Assembly (NCBI RefSeq): GCF_043290135.1
Contig: NC_134701.1
Location: 7,532,001-7,596,000 of the forward strand
Source of the DNA: Rhipicephalus microplus
Taxonomy: Eukaryota > Arthropoda > Arachnida > Ixodida > Ixodidae
Length of the DNA stretch: 64,000 nt
Direction of reading: 5' to 3'
A program made the position numbers and the translations under genes. Positions 24,065 through 35,390 of the stretch are shown here, in pieces (within the stretch, counting starts at the first letter, position 1; every line of letters begins with the position of its first letter). Below the pieces are notes generated by a model. That model ran no database searches, was not told the origin of the DNA, and was given only the letters and a program-made list of their open reading frames with translations.

Positions 24065-26437
24065 TCATTTCAGCAGGACAAAAAACATCTCATTCGAAAC
24101 TACGTTGACGATGTCAGCAGGTAACCTATTCCAGTCGTGGATTGTTTTTGGAAAGAAAGATTTCTTAAAAAGTTCCGTGCGGCATAGAACCTCTCTTACT
24201 TTTCGCTCATGGTCCACGCGTTGGGACCTATAGTTAGGCGGTATTATATATATGTCTCTCTGTATGTTAATCGTACCATAGTAAATGGAATGAAAAAGCT
24301 TCAGGCGCAGCTTTCTGCGTCGTTCTACCAGGGTATCCCATTTGAGTTCTTCCTTAGTTCTTGTTGCACTGAAATTAATTGTGTATTGACGGGACACGTA
24401 CCTCGCACCGAGATTCTGAACTCTTTCAAGTTTAATAACGTCGCGCGCCGTCGTAGGGTCCCACACTACACAAGCGTACTCGAGGACGGACCTCACGTAC
24501 GTCTTGTAGAGTAGCTCACGTGTGGACTGACTGAATGCACCAGAGTTCCTGCGAATGAAGCCCAGCATTTTTCCCGCCTTTCCGGTTACGTAGTTAACCT
24601 GCTTCTGCCACGATAATTCTGGGGTATACCAAACACCTAAGTATTTAAATTCGGTTACTTTACCAATTACAATGTTATTCAGGGTGTAGCAGTAATTTAG
24701 AGGGTTCTTCTTTCGAGTGAATGTCATATTGACAGTTTTCGTGAGGTTTAGCTGCATGCGCCACCTAGTGCACCATGTGCTGATTCGATCGAGGTCTTGC
24801 TGAATCAGGTTGAGGTCTTCCGTACCGTTAGTGATCCTATAAACCACACAGTCATCTGCAAACAGCCTCAACTGCGGTGTCAAACCGTCGCCATTATCAT
24901 TGATGTACAATAAGAACAGCAAAGGTCCCAGGACGGAGCCCTGGGGTACACCAGATGAAACGCTTTGTGCCCGTGACCGAACCCCATTTACAACCACGAA
25001 TTGCCGGCGTAACGTTAGATATTCTTTAATCCATGAGACAACCGCCGGATTTATTTTATATGTGAGCATCTTTTCAATGAGTAATGAATGGGGTACTGTG
25101 TCGAAAGCTTTCCTGAAATCGAGGAAAATACATTCAACCGCAAGCCGTTTATCTAATGCAGAAGCAATATCATTTGTGAATTCCAATAATTGGGTAACAC
25201 AGGAAAAACCTTTACGAAATCCATGTTGGGCTGACGTAATCGCAGAATGAGTATTCAAGTGAGCTACAATACTCGTGAATAGAATGTGCTCCATTATTTT
25301 ACATGCAACGGATGTCAGCGATATCGGGCGGTAGTTTGAAACGTCGCTTCTAGGGCCGGACTTATGAATAGGGACCACAATACCTGCTTTCCAATCATCA
25401 GGAAGAGAAGCTTCGAGTAGTGACATATCAAATATAACTTTCAAGTACTTTGCTATCGATTCAGCGCATGATTTAAGCAGGAAATTGGGTAAGTCGTCAG
25501 GACCACACGCTTTAGAAGAGTCGAGCCTTCGAAGCAACGATTCAATGCCGTGTGTACATATGACAACATCATCCATGTCGCTTATCGTTTCAAGTACCGG
25601 TGGGACGTCTTCAGAAGGCATTACTGCAGGAGTGAAGACGGAGCAGAAGTAGGCGCTAAAGCATTCTGCCTTGTCAGCGTCTTCGCGAACAATGACGTCA
25701 CCAGACACGAGTGGAGGGATAGTTACAACATCCTTGCCATTCTGCTTCACGTGCTTCCAGAACACTTTCGGTTTATCTTTTAGTCTTGTTTGAATAGTTC
25801 CCGAATAACTGTCTTTGGCAATGCGTGTTGCTTCTTTAACTTCACGAGTTATTTCTTTCAGTTTTTTCTCTGTCTCTTTTGAAGGTTTTCTGCAATAAGC
25901 GCGATAAGTTCGGTGTCTTTTTTGTGTGAGCTGGCGCAAGGTTTTCGTAAACCAAGGCTTGCTTCTACCCTGTCTCGCCGTCAACACCCAAGTTGGGACG
26001 AACAGCTCACGTAATTCGAGTATTTTCTGCTTAAATAACCGCCACAGCCCGTCCACACTCCTACACTCGGCTTCCGTTTCGAACACTACTAAATAAGCCT
26101 GTAATGCTTGATTTATACAATCGAAATTGGCTTTTTTATAATTGTACAGTTTTCTGTTAGCATGGTTTTTTGTTTTAACATAGGCCAGCGACATCGTCGA
26201 CACGACAGCGTGATGGTCGCTTATGCCAGGAATCACAAGCGTTGACTGAACAAGTTCTGGTCGATTGGTAAGCAGAAGGTCTAAAATATTGTTTCCCCGC
26301 GTTGGGGTGAGGACTAGCTGATGCAGAGCATGCAGGTTGACCATGTTCAACATTTCTGTATTGCATATTCCAGTAACTGTGGCGGTGTTCGATGCATCCC
26401 ATTTCAAGTCCGGTAAATTGAAGTCTCCCCCAATGAC
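24065..26437 (-). pseudogene. LINE ORF2, C-terminal endonuclease end and reverse transcriptase
   Basis: This is the larger, downstream part of ORF2, open without a stop from the Penelope target duplication to the terminator at 24065-24067. It starts inside the endonuclease at a GGDFNLPD motif, continues to GISDHHAV (the end of the AP-endonuclease fold), then a basic linker, then the reverse transcriptase. RT landmarks include NYRPISLTS, QHGFRKGFSC, DFRKAFDTV, GVPQGSVLGPLLF and the catalytic FADD at 24851-24862. A C-terminal region with a basic RRRKLRLKL stretch and KTIHDWNRLP follows. The RT itself looks intact, so the insertion that split the gene is probably recent. I see no RNase H domain. 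The gene cannot produce a whole ORF2 protein because it is separated from its 5' part by about 3 kb. Confidence 0.85.
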
Positions 26438-26669
26438 TAATTATGAAATGGAAGCGCACAACGTTGAAGCAGACGGAAAGACAGGGACAAGCGCTAACTA
26501 CCAACTGAAAGTTTATTCGGAAAAAATATGAAATATATACTAAAAGATGATACAGTGTCAAGGCACATACGATAACACCAAAGCATAGACCAAAAATGGC
26601 AACACCGATAGAATATCTTAGTGCGTCAGCCCTACCTTACCATCGCTTACTGTGCTTTACATTGATTAG

Positions 26670-27927
26670 TTAACTTCTACGGCATCTGCTAATGTTTAAA
26701 AACGCTAGCTCCTTATCGGACAAAGCGATTGATGGTTTGCTGACGCAAGCCCCGTGTTCCGCTATGTGTGCTGCTTCAATTATAAGCCTTGTGCGCTCAT
26801 CTTTGTGCTTTTGGAGAACTACTGTCTTATCAAATTGTACTTCACAGCCACATCTAGTGACATGCTGGGCAAGATAACCATCATTGCCGCTACGAACATT
26901 GCACGCATGCTCACGCAACCTGTCGTTGAGGCATCTTCCAGTTTGCCCAATATAACAGGCACCGCACGAAAGTATGATCATGTAAACTACGTCACTAATG
27001 CAGTTGACAAAACGGTTCCTGTGCTTTGTTTTACACCGCTGTTCCCTGTGTCTAGCGCCACATGTCAGTCTAGCCAGCTGAGAAAGCTTGTGTGGTGCAG
27101 AGGAAACTACACGCACTCCCATGCGCTGCCCCACCTTTTTCAGGCGGTGGGTAACCTGATGCATGTAAGGGACAACAGCTACTCTTTCTCTTTCTTTTTC
27201 GTGGGTCCTGTTGTCACGTCCTACTGCACCATGTCCCTGGCCATCTTTAGCTCTCCGTTTTCTACGGATACTTTCGGCCACGGACACCAAGACCGCCTCA
27301 GGATACCCTGCTGACTTAAGCCTAGCCACCTGATTGTGGAAGCTGGCCTCCATTGAATGCATACAGGACCGGTCAAGTGCATTAGTGAAACACGTACTCA
27401 CTATGCCTCTTTTTACAAGTTTGCTATGAGCCGACGTGTACGGCAGAAGCGGTTTCCCCGCGCGTGGCTGGAATTCCCAGCAGGTATGTTCAGCCCTAAA
27501 CGTAAGCCTGAGATCCAAAAACCTGATTGACGAGTTTTCCGGCATTTCATGGGTCAATACAAGTGGACCAAGGTATTTCTTAAAGAGAGACAACACATTA
27601 TTGGCATGAGACACAAAACCTCGAGGATCACACTTCATTATGACTAAAAAATCATCAACAAATCGAAACACTTTCTTCGCTGCAGTGCTCACTAATTCTT
27701 GATTAACGGCCCTGTCCATTTTCGCCAACAACAAATCACTCAAAATTGGGGCCAGACACGACCCAATCGACACGCCCTGTTTCTGAAGATACACGTTGTC
27801 ATTCCACTCTACATATGTGGAGTTGAGATACATGCCCAATAAGTCTAAAAAACCACGCGCACTCATTCCTGTGCTGTTCTGAAATGACACTCCACCGAAT
27901 TGGTCAATGCATTCTTCAATACAAGTG
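26670..27927 (-). pseudogene. Penelope-like RT/GIY-YIG protein fragment, left copy
   Basis: The frame is open from the truncated 5' end to a stop at 26670. It lacks the N-terminal RT motifs and begins just before motif B, QKQGVSIGSCLAPILSD. The catalytic motif is FRFVDDFLVI, with FVDD at 27651-27662. A basic linker follows, then a Cys/His segment (CGARHREQRC) and a GIY-YIG endonuclease with VVYMIILSCGACYIGQTGR (CYIGQTGR at 26934-26957), RLREH and a downstream conserved Glu region. RT followed by GIY-YIG is the defining order of endonuclease-bearing Penelope-like elements. There is no genuine start codon. The copy cannot be autonomous. Confidence 0.88.
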
Positions 27928-27957
27928 AGCAACGCATCATACAAGTGAGCAACGCAT

Positions 27958-29217
27958 CACTTGTATTGAAGAATGCATTGACCAATTCGGTGGAGTGTCA
28001 TTTCAGAACAGCACAGGAATGAGTGCGCGTGGTTTTTTAGACTTATTGGGCATGTATCTCAACTCCACATATGTAGAGTGGAATGACAACGTGTATCTTC
28101 AGAAACAGGGCGTGTCGATTGGGTCGTGTCTGGCCCCAATTTTGAGTGATTTGTTGTTGGCGAAAATGGACAGGGCCGTTAATCAAGAATTAGTGAGCAC
28201 TGCAGCGAAGAAAGTGTTTCGATTTGTTGATGATTTTTTAGTCATAATGAAGTGTGATCCTCGAGGTTTTGTGTCTCATGCCAATAATGTGTTGTCTCTC
28301 TTTAAGAAATACCTTGGTCCACTTGTATTGACCCATGAAATGCCGGAAAACTCGTCAATCAGGTTTTTGGATCTCAGGCTTACGTTTAGGGCTGAACATA
28401 CCTGCTGGGAATTCCAGCCACGCGCGGGGAAACCGCTTCTGCCGTACACGTCGGCTCATAGCAAACTTGTAAAAAGAGGCATAGTGAGTACGTGTTTCAC
28501 TAATGCACTTGACCGGTCCTGTATGCATTCAATGGAGGCCAGCTTCCACAATCAGGTGGCTAGGCTTAAGTCAGCAGGGTATCCTGAGGCGGTCTTGGTG
28601 TCCGTGGCCGAAAGTATCCGTAGAAAACGGAGAGCTAAAGATGGCCAGGGACATGGTGCAGTAGGACGTGACAACAGGACCCACGAAAAAGAAAGAGAAA
28701 GAGTAGCTGTTGTCCCTTACATGCATCAGGTTACCCACCGCCTGAAAAAGGTGGGGCAGCGCATGGGAGTGCGTGTAGTTTCCTCTGCACCACACAAGCT
28801 TTCTCAGCTGGCTAGACTGACATGTGGCGCTAGACACAGGGAACAGCGGTGTAAAACAAAGCACAGGAACCGTTTTGTCAACTGCATTAGTGACGTAGTT
28901 TACATGATCATACTTTCGTGCGGTGCCTGTTATATTGGGCAAACTGGAAGATGCCTCAACGACAGGTTGCGTGAGCATGCGTGCAATGTTCGTAGCGGCA
29001 ATGATGGTTATCTTGCCCAGCATGTCACTAGATGTGGCTGTGAAGTACAATTTGATAAGACAGTAGTTCTCCAAAAGCACAAAGATGAGCGCACAAGGCT
29101 TATAATTGAAGCAGCACACATAGCGGAACACGGGGCTTGCGTCAGCAAACCATCAATCGCTTTGTCCGATAAGGAGCTAGCGTTTTTAAACATTAGCAGA
29201 TGCCGTAGAAGTTAACT
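27958..29217 (+). pseudogene. Penelope-like RT/GIY-YIG protein fragment, right copy
   Basis: This is the mirror copy of the left arm and encodes the same residues throughout the part shared by both: motif B, FVDD at 28223-28234, the Cys/His segment and CYIGQTGR at 28928-28951. It terminates near 29215 with the sequence ISRCRRS. About 230 bp of 3' non-coding sequence follow up to 29447, and the 3' end is longer than in the left arm. The 5' truncation point is the same within the palindrome, as expected if one copy was made from the other during insertion or repair. Confidence 0.88.
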
Positions 29218-29484
29218 AATCAATGTAAAGCACAGTAAGCGATGGTAAGGTAGGGCTGACGCACTAAGATATTCTATCGGTGTTGCCATTTTTGGTCTAT
29301 GCTTTGGTGTTATCGTATGTGCCTTGACACTGTATCATCTTTTAGTATATATTTCATATTTTTTCCGAATAAACTTTCAGTTGGTAGTTAGCGCTTGTCC
29401 CTGTCTTTCCGTCTGCTTCAACGTTGTGCGCTTCCATTTCATAATTAGTCATGTATCACCAACTCGCCCAATCAACCATTTTGA

Positions 29485-29914
29485 CTCCCCCAATGACCAC
29501 GGTATCTGAGTGAACTTCATCAATCGCACTTTGAAGTCGAGTGAGAACATCCGGCGATGCATTAGGGGGACGATAAAAGCTACATACTGTTAAGGCGATG
29601 CGGTTCGGAAGTTCTAGTTTGCACAACACTACTTCACTCACGCCAGCATCAACGTCAATCTGGGAGGACCTAATGCTACTATCAATGAGAATGAACACAG
29701 CCCCTCCATGACCGTTCCTGTCTTTTCTGTAGCAGGTGTAACCAGTTGGAAATACCTCGTGGTCACCAATGTCAGGATCTAACCAGGATTCCGTACCGAG
29801 AATCACGGAAGGCTTAACAGTTTCTACTAAGGCGGAAAATTCATCTCTCTTATTCTTTATGCTCCTGCAATTCAGCAGAAGAATACTAATGTTCGCAGAA
29901 CTAGACTGGCACGG
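29485..29914 (-). pseudogene. LINE ORF2, N-terminal apurinic/apyrimidinic endonuclease part
   Basis: This is the upstream part of ORF2. It begins directly after the ORF1 stop codon and in the same frame. It shows the usual start of an APE-type retroelement endonuclease: NISILLLNCRSI, then ILGTESWLDP with the catalytic Glu, then a GGAVFILI segment and YRPPN. The frame runs into the Penelope insertion at a VVIGG motif, which is duplicated at the other side of the insert where the fold continues. No ATG is present in frame between the ORF1 stop and the first endonuclease motif, so initiation of ORF2 is unexplained. The endonuclease would nick target DNA in target-primed reverse transcription. 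Confidence 0.8.
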
Positions 29915-30740
29915 TCACTTCTGTGGGGTCACATGCATTGTTGCATCATCGCAGACAAACTTCTGCCCTTTCAAAAGAAGGTAATCGTACCTAAGCATAG
30001 CTTTCGCGCCATCCTGTTTTTGTGCTTTTGCATATTCCCACAAAATTTTTCTTTTCTTTCGTACTGCTTCGGAGAAATCTTCGGAAATGCTAGTCGTAGT
30101 GCCTTTTAACTTTCTTGCGTTGCTTAGGACATGCTGTTTTTCTTTGAAAGATGAAAATTTTGCGATGATGGGTCTGCTCCTCCCAGCTCGAAAACGTCCC
30201 AACCGGTGTGCCCTTTCTATTCCTATAGTGGGAATTCCTAACTTCGAAGAACAGATATCCAAGATCTGTTTCTCACATTCCGCATTTGTTTCGTTGGCTC
30301 CTTCGTCGGGTATACCGTGAAAGATGAGGTTGCACCTTCTGCTGCGGTTTTCAAGGTCGTCAACCTTTGACGTTAGAGACTTCAACACTCGTGCTTGAGT
30401 CTCACATTGTACAACGCACTCTGCTAAAGACGATTTCATTTCATCAAGGTTTGTGAACTTAGTTTCAAGGGATTTGATACGATCACCTAGATCGTTTATA
30501 GCGAGCTTGTTTGCAGCTTGAACGGTTTCAATAGCATTTAGTTTATCCTTAATTATGCCTTGACCTGCTAAGAGCTGCTGCAGTGTCGCCTCGGTGGACG
30601 GTCCCGGATTCACCTCTACGTCGCCACATATTAGCAGAAGTAAAAAATAAAAAGAGAAGCGACGCAGCAAGCGAAACTGTTTCCGCGAACGGTATTGCGT
30701 GCATGAATGTGACAGAATGCAGTCAAACAACTTTTGGGGT
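29915..30740 (-). CDS. LINE ORF1 (L1-like RNA-binding protein) with N-terminal 2A-like motif, start lost
   Basis: The frame reads from the truncated 5' end to a TGA at 29915-29917. Its first visible residues are polar and basic (RSRKQFRLLRRF), then a hydrophobic run FYFLLLLIC, then the 2A-like GDVEVNPGP. After that come about 90 residues of probable coiled coil with heptad-like Leu/Ile and Lys/Glu spacing, a segment SRRCNLIFHGIPDEG typical of the RRM of L1-type ORF1 proteins, and a basic C-terminal region with RAHRLGRF and AVRKKRKILWEYAK. Such proteins bind element RNA as trimers. The frame happens to stay open into the neighbouring satellite, but that upstream part is repeat artefact. If the 2A motif acts, the ORF1 body begins at its final Pro. 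Confidence 0.75.
30599..30625 (-). other. 2A-like ribosome-skipping motif (GDVEVNPGP)
   Basis: These nine codons match the 2A consensus D-(V/I)-E-x-N-P-G-P, in which the peptide bond between Gly and the last Pro is not formed. A hydrophobic stretch precedes it directly. APE-type non-LTR retrotransposons of several animals are known to carry 2A-like sequences at the N terminus of ORF1, so the position is as expected. Activity is inferred from the motif alone. Confidence 0.8.
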
Positions 30741-33700
30741 ATATGTTCTGATGGTGGTGAGAGTGGAGCACGACTGTCTCCGTGGCGCGATTGGCTATTA
30801 ACTGAAAGGTTGGATGTTCGAGCCCTCCCGGGAGTAGTGTGTTGCTTTTTTTTCTTTGGTCTGATAGCTTCGAAGATACGTTCTGATGGTGGTGAGAGTG
30901 GAGCAGGACTGTCTTTGTGGCGCAATTGGCTGCCGCGATCGGCTGTTACCCGAAAGGTTGAAGGTACGAGCCCACCCGGTGGAGGTGCGGCGCTTTTTTT
31001 TCTTCGGGCTGATAGCTTTGAAGATATGTTCTGATGGTGGTGAGAGTGGAGCACGACTGTCTCCGTGGCGCAATTGGCTAGCGCGATCGGCTGTTAACCG
31101 AAAGGTTGGAGGTTCGAGCCCAACCGGTGGTGGTGCGGCGCTTTTTTTCCTTTGGGCTGATAGCTATGAAGAAATCTTCTGACGGTGGTGAGAGTGGAGC
31201 ACGACTGTCTTCGTGGCGCAATTGGCTATGCGATCGGCTCTTAACTGAAAGGTTGGAGGTTCGAGCCCTCCCGGGAGTGGTGTGTTGCTTTTTTTTCTTT
31301 GAGCTGATAGCTTTCAAAATATGTTCTGATGGTGGTGAGTGTGGTGCAGGACTGTCTCCGTGAAGCAATTGGCTAGCGCGATCGGCTGTTAACCGAGAGG
31401 TTGGAGGTTCGAGCCCACCCGGTGGTAGTGCGGCGATTTTTTTCCTTAGGGCTGATAGCTCAGAAGAAATGTTCTGACGTTGGTGAGAGTGGAGCATGAC
31501 TGTCTCCATGGTGCAATTGGCTATCCGATCGGCTGTTAACTGAAACGTTGGAGGGTCGAGCCCTCGCGGGAGTGGTGTGTTGCTTTTTTGGGGGGGCTGA
31601 TAGCTTTGAAGATATGTTCGGATGGTGGTGAGAGTGGAGCAGGACTGTCTCCTTGGCGCAATTGGCTAGCGCAATCGGCTGTTAACCGAAAGGTTCGAGG
31701 TTCGGGCCCACCTGGTGGTGGTGCGGCGCTTTTTTTTCTTTGGGCTGATAGCTTTGAAGATATGTTCTGATGGTGGTGAGAGTGGAGCACGACTGTCTCC
31801 GTGGCGCAATTGGCTAGCGCGATCGGCTGTTAACCGAAAGGTTGGAGGTACGAGCCCACCCGGTGGTGGTGCGGCGCTTTTTTTTCTTTGGGCTGATAGC
31901 TTTGAAGATATGTTCTGATGGTGGTGAGAGTGGAGCAGGACTGTCTCCGTGGCGCAATCGGCTAACGCGATCGGCTGTTAACCGAAAGGTTGGAGGTACG
32001 AGCCCTCCCGGGAGTGGTGTGTTGCTTTTTTATTTTGGGCTGATAGCTTTGAAGATATGTTCTGATGGTGGTGAGAGTGGAGCACGACTGTCTCCGTGGC
32101 GCAATTGGCTAGCGCAATCGGCTGTTAACCGAAAGGTTGGAGGTACGAGCCCACCTGGTGGTGGTGCGGCGCTTTTTTTTTCTTTGGGCTGATAGCTTTG
32201 AAGATATGTTCTGATGGTGGTGAGAGTGGAGCACGACTGTCTCCAAGGCGCAATTGGCTATTCGATAGGCTGTTAACTGAAAGGTTTGACGTTCGAGCTC
32301 TTCCGGGAGTGGTGTGTTGCTTTTTTTATTTTGGGCTGATAGCTTTGAAGATATGTAATAACGGTGGTGAGAGTGGAGCACGACTGTCTCCGTGGCGCAA
32401 TTGGCTAGCGCGATCGGCTGTTAACCGAAAGGTTGGAGGTACGAGCCCACCCGGTGGTGGTGCGGTGCTTTTTTTTCTTTGGGCTGGTAGCTTTGAAGAT
32501 ATGTTCTGATGGTGTTGAGAGTGGAGCAGGACTGTCTCCGTGGCGCAATGGGCTAGCGCGATCGGCTGTTAACCGAAAGGTTGGAGGTACGAGCCCACCC
32601 GGTGGTGGTGCGGCGCTTGTTTTTCTTTGGGCTGATAGCTTTGAAGATATGTTCTGATGGTGGTAAGAGTGGAGCACGACTGTCTCCGTGGCGCAATTGG
32701 CTAACGCGATCGGCTGTTAACCGAAAGGTTGGAGGTACGAGCCCTCCCGGGAGTGGAGTGTTGCTTTTTTTATTTTGGGCTGATAGCTTTGAAGATATGT
32801 TCTGATGGTGGTGAGAGTGGAGCACGACTGTCTCCGTGGCGCAATTGGCTAGCGCGATCGGCTGTTAACCGAAAGGTTGGAGGTACGAGCCCACCCGGTG
32901 GTGGTGCGGCGATTTTTTTTCTTTGGGCTGATAGCTCTGAAAAAATGTTCAGACAGTGGTGAGAGTGGAGCACGGCTGTCTCCGTGGTGCAATTGGCTAG
33001 CGCGATCGGCTATTAACCGAAAGGTTGGAGGTACGAGCCCACCCGGTGGTGGTGCGGCGCTTTTTTTTCTTTGGGCTGATAGCTTTGAAGATATGTTCTG
33101 ATGGTGTTGAGAGTGGAGCAGGACTGTCTCCGTGGCGCAATGGGCTAGCGCGATCGGCTGTTAACCGAAAGGTTGGAGGTACGAGCCCGACCGGTGGTGG
33201 TGCGGCGCTTGTTTTTCTTTGGGCTGATAGCTTTGAAGATATGTTCTGATGGTGGTGAGAGTGGAGCACGACTGTCTCCGTGGCGCAATTGGCTAACGCG
33301 ATCGGCTGTTAACCGAAAGGTTGGAGGTACGAGCCCTCCCGGGAAGAGTGTGTTGCTTTTTTTATTTTGGGCTGATAGCTTTGAAGATATGTTCTGATGG
33401 TGGTGAGAGTGGAGCACGACTGTCTCCGTGGCGCAATTGGCTATTCGATAGACTGTTAACTGAAAGGTTTGAGGTTCGAACTCTTCCGGGAGTGGTGTGT
33501 TGCTTTTTTTATTTTGGGCTGATAGCTTTGAAGATATGTAATAACGGTGGTGAGAGTGGAGCACGACTGTCTCCGTGGCGCAATTGGCTAGCGCGATCGG
33601 CTGTTAACCGAAAGGTTGGAGGTACGAGCCCACCTGGTGGTGGTGCGGCGCTTTTTTTTCTTTGGGCTGATAGCTTTGAAGATATGTTCTGATGGTGTTG

Positions 33701-35359
33701 AGAGTGGAGCAGGACTGTCTCCGTGGCGCAATGGGCTAGCGCGATCGGCTGTTAAACGAAAGGTTGGAGGTACGAGCCCACCCGGTGGTGGTGCGGCGCT
33801 TGTTTTTCTTTGGGCTGATAGCTTTGAAGATATGTTCTGATGGTGGTGAGAGTGGAGCACGACTGTCTCCCTGGCGCAATTGGCTAACGCGATCGGCTGT
33901 TCACCGAAAGGTTGGAGGTACGAGCCCTCCCGGGAGTGGTGTGTTGCTTTTTTTATTTTGGGCTGATAGCTTTGAAGATATGTTCTGATGGTGGTGAGAG
34001 TGGAGCACGACTGTCTCCGTGGCGCAATTGGCTAGCGCGATCGGCTGTTAACCGAAAGGTTGGAGGTTCGAGCCCACCTGGTGGTGGTGCGGCGCTTTTT
34101 TTTCTTTGGGCTGATAGCTTTGAAGATATGTTCTGATGGTGTTGAGAGTGGAGCACGACTGTCTCCCTGGCGCAATTGGCTGCCGCGATCGGCTGTTACC
34201 CGAAAGTTTGGAGGTACGAGCCCACCCGGTGGAGGTGCGGCGCTTTTTTTTCTTTGGGCTGATAGCTTTGAAGATATGTTCTGATGGTGGTGAGAGTGGA
34301 GCACGACTGTCTCCGTGGCGCAATTGGCTAGCGCGATCGGCTGTTAACCGAAAGGTTGGAGGTTCGAGCCCAACCAGTGGTGGTGCGGCGCTTTTTTTCC
34401 TTTGGGCTGATAGCTATGAAGAAATCTTCTGACGGTGGTGAGAATGGAGCACGACTGTCTTCGTGGCGCAATTGGCTATGCGATCGGCTCTTAACTGAAA
34501 GGTTGGAGGTTCGAGCCCTCCCGGGAGTGGTGTGTTGCTTTTTTTTCTTTGGGCTGATAGCTTTCAAAATATGTTCTGATGGTGGTGAGTGTGGAGCAGG
34601 ACTGTCTTCGTGAAGCAATTGGCTAGCGCGATCGGCTGTTAACCGAAAGGTTGGAGGTACGAGCCCACCCGGTGGAGGTGCGGCGCTTTTTTTTCTTTGG
34701 ACTGATAGCTTTGAAGATATGTTGTGATGGTGGTGAGAGTGGAGCACGACTGTCTCCGTGGCGCAATTGGCTAGCGCGATCAACTGTTAACCGAAAGGTT
34801 GGAGGTTCGAGCCCACCCGGTGGTAGTGCGGCGATTTTTTTCCTTAGGGCTGATAGCTCTGAAGAAATGTTCTGACGGTGGTGAGAGTGGAGCATGACTG
34901 TCTCCATGGTGCAATTGGCTATGCGATCGGCTGTTAACTGAAACGTTAGAGGTTCGAGCCCTCGCGGGAGTGGTGTGTTGCTTTTTTGGGGGGCTGATAG
35001 CTTTGAAGATATGTTCTGATGGTGGTGAGAGTGGAGCTGGACTGTCTCCTTGGCGCAATTGGCTAGCGCGATCGGCTGTTAACCGAAAGGTTTGAGGTTC
35101 GGGCCCACCAGGTGCTGGTGCGGCGCTTTCTTTTCTTTGGGCTGATAGCTTTGAAGATGTGTTCTGATGGTGGTAAGAGTGGAGCACGACTGTCTCCGTG
35201 GCGCAATTGGCTAGCGCTATCGGCTGTTAACCGAAAGGTTGGAGGTTCGGGCCCACCTGGTGGTGGTGTGGCGCTTTTTTTTCTTTGGGCTGATAGCTTT
35301 GAAGATATGTTCTGATGGTGGTGAGAGTGGAGCACGACTGTCTCCGTGGCGCAATTGGC

Positions 35360-35390
<31 letters not shown>

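Larger units (their letters stand above)
26438..29484. mobile_element. Palindromic pair of 5'-truncated Penelope-like elements inserted in the LINE endonuclease
   Basis: Two Penelope-like copies lie head to head. The left arm (26438-27927, minus strand) and the right arm (27958-29447, plus strand) are each 1490 bp. They read as exact mirror images where I compared them and encode the same protein. A 30-bp spacer separates them and contains a 20-bp direct repeat (beginning ATACAAGTGAGC). The whole insert is flanked by CTCCCCCAATGAC at 26425-26437 and 29485-29497, a 13-bp target duplication of LINE sequence. The right end carries about 37 extra bases (29448-29484) that the left end lacks. Removing the insert plus one duplication removes 3060 bp, a multiple of three, which restores the ORF2 frame; so the pair arrived as one event. 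Confidence 0.88.
23709..30740 (-). mobile_element. 5'-truncated CR1/L2-like non-LTR retrotransposon (LINE), split by a Penelope insertion
   Basis: Read on the minus strand, the element carries an L1-like ORF1, an apurinic endonuclease plus reverse transcriptase ORF2, a 3' UTR of about 330 bp and a 3' tail of ATTT/AAAT repeats at 23709-23730. No ATG precedes ORF1 in frame before the junction at 30740, so the 5' end is truncated, as is usual for target-primed reverse transcription. The satellite is cut between GAAGAT (ending 23708) and ATATGTTCTG (starting 30741), with at most a 2-bp AT target duplication. The CR1/L2 placement rests on the endonuclease-RT order and the motif styles; clade assignment needs a phylogeny. 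Without the Penelope insert the element is about 4 kb. Confidence 0.85.

Noticed and set aside
26754..27314. 186-codon frame antisense to the Penelope RT (and its mirror at 28571-29131)
   Set aside because: It lies opposite a well-supported RT/GIY-YIG frame and shows no domain; it appears twice only because the element is palindromic.
29915..31054. A single 379-codon protein joining satellite peptide to LINE ORF1
   Set aside because: The satellite frame is only accidentally open into the truncated LINE. The junction at 30740 is an insertion boundary, so the upstream part is not protein-coding.
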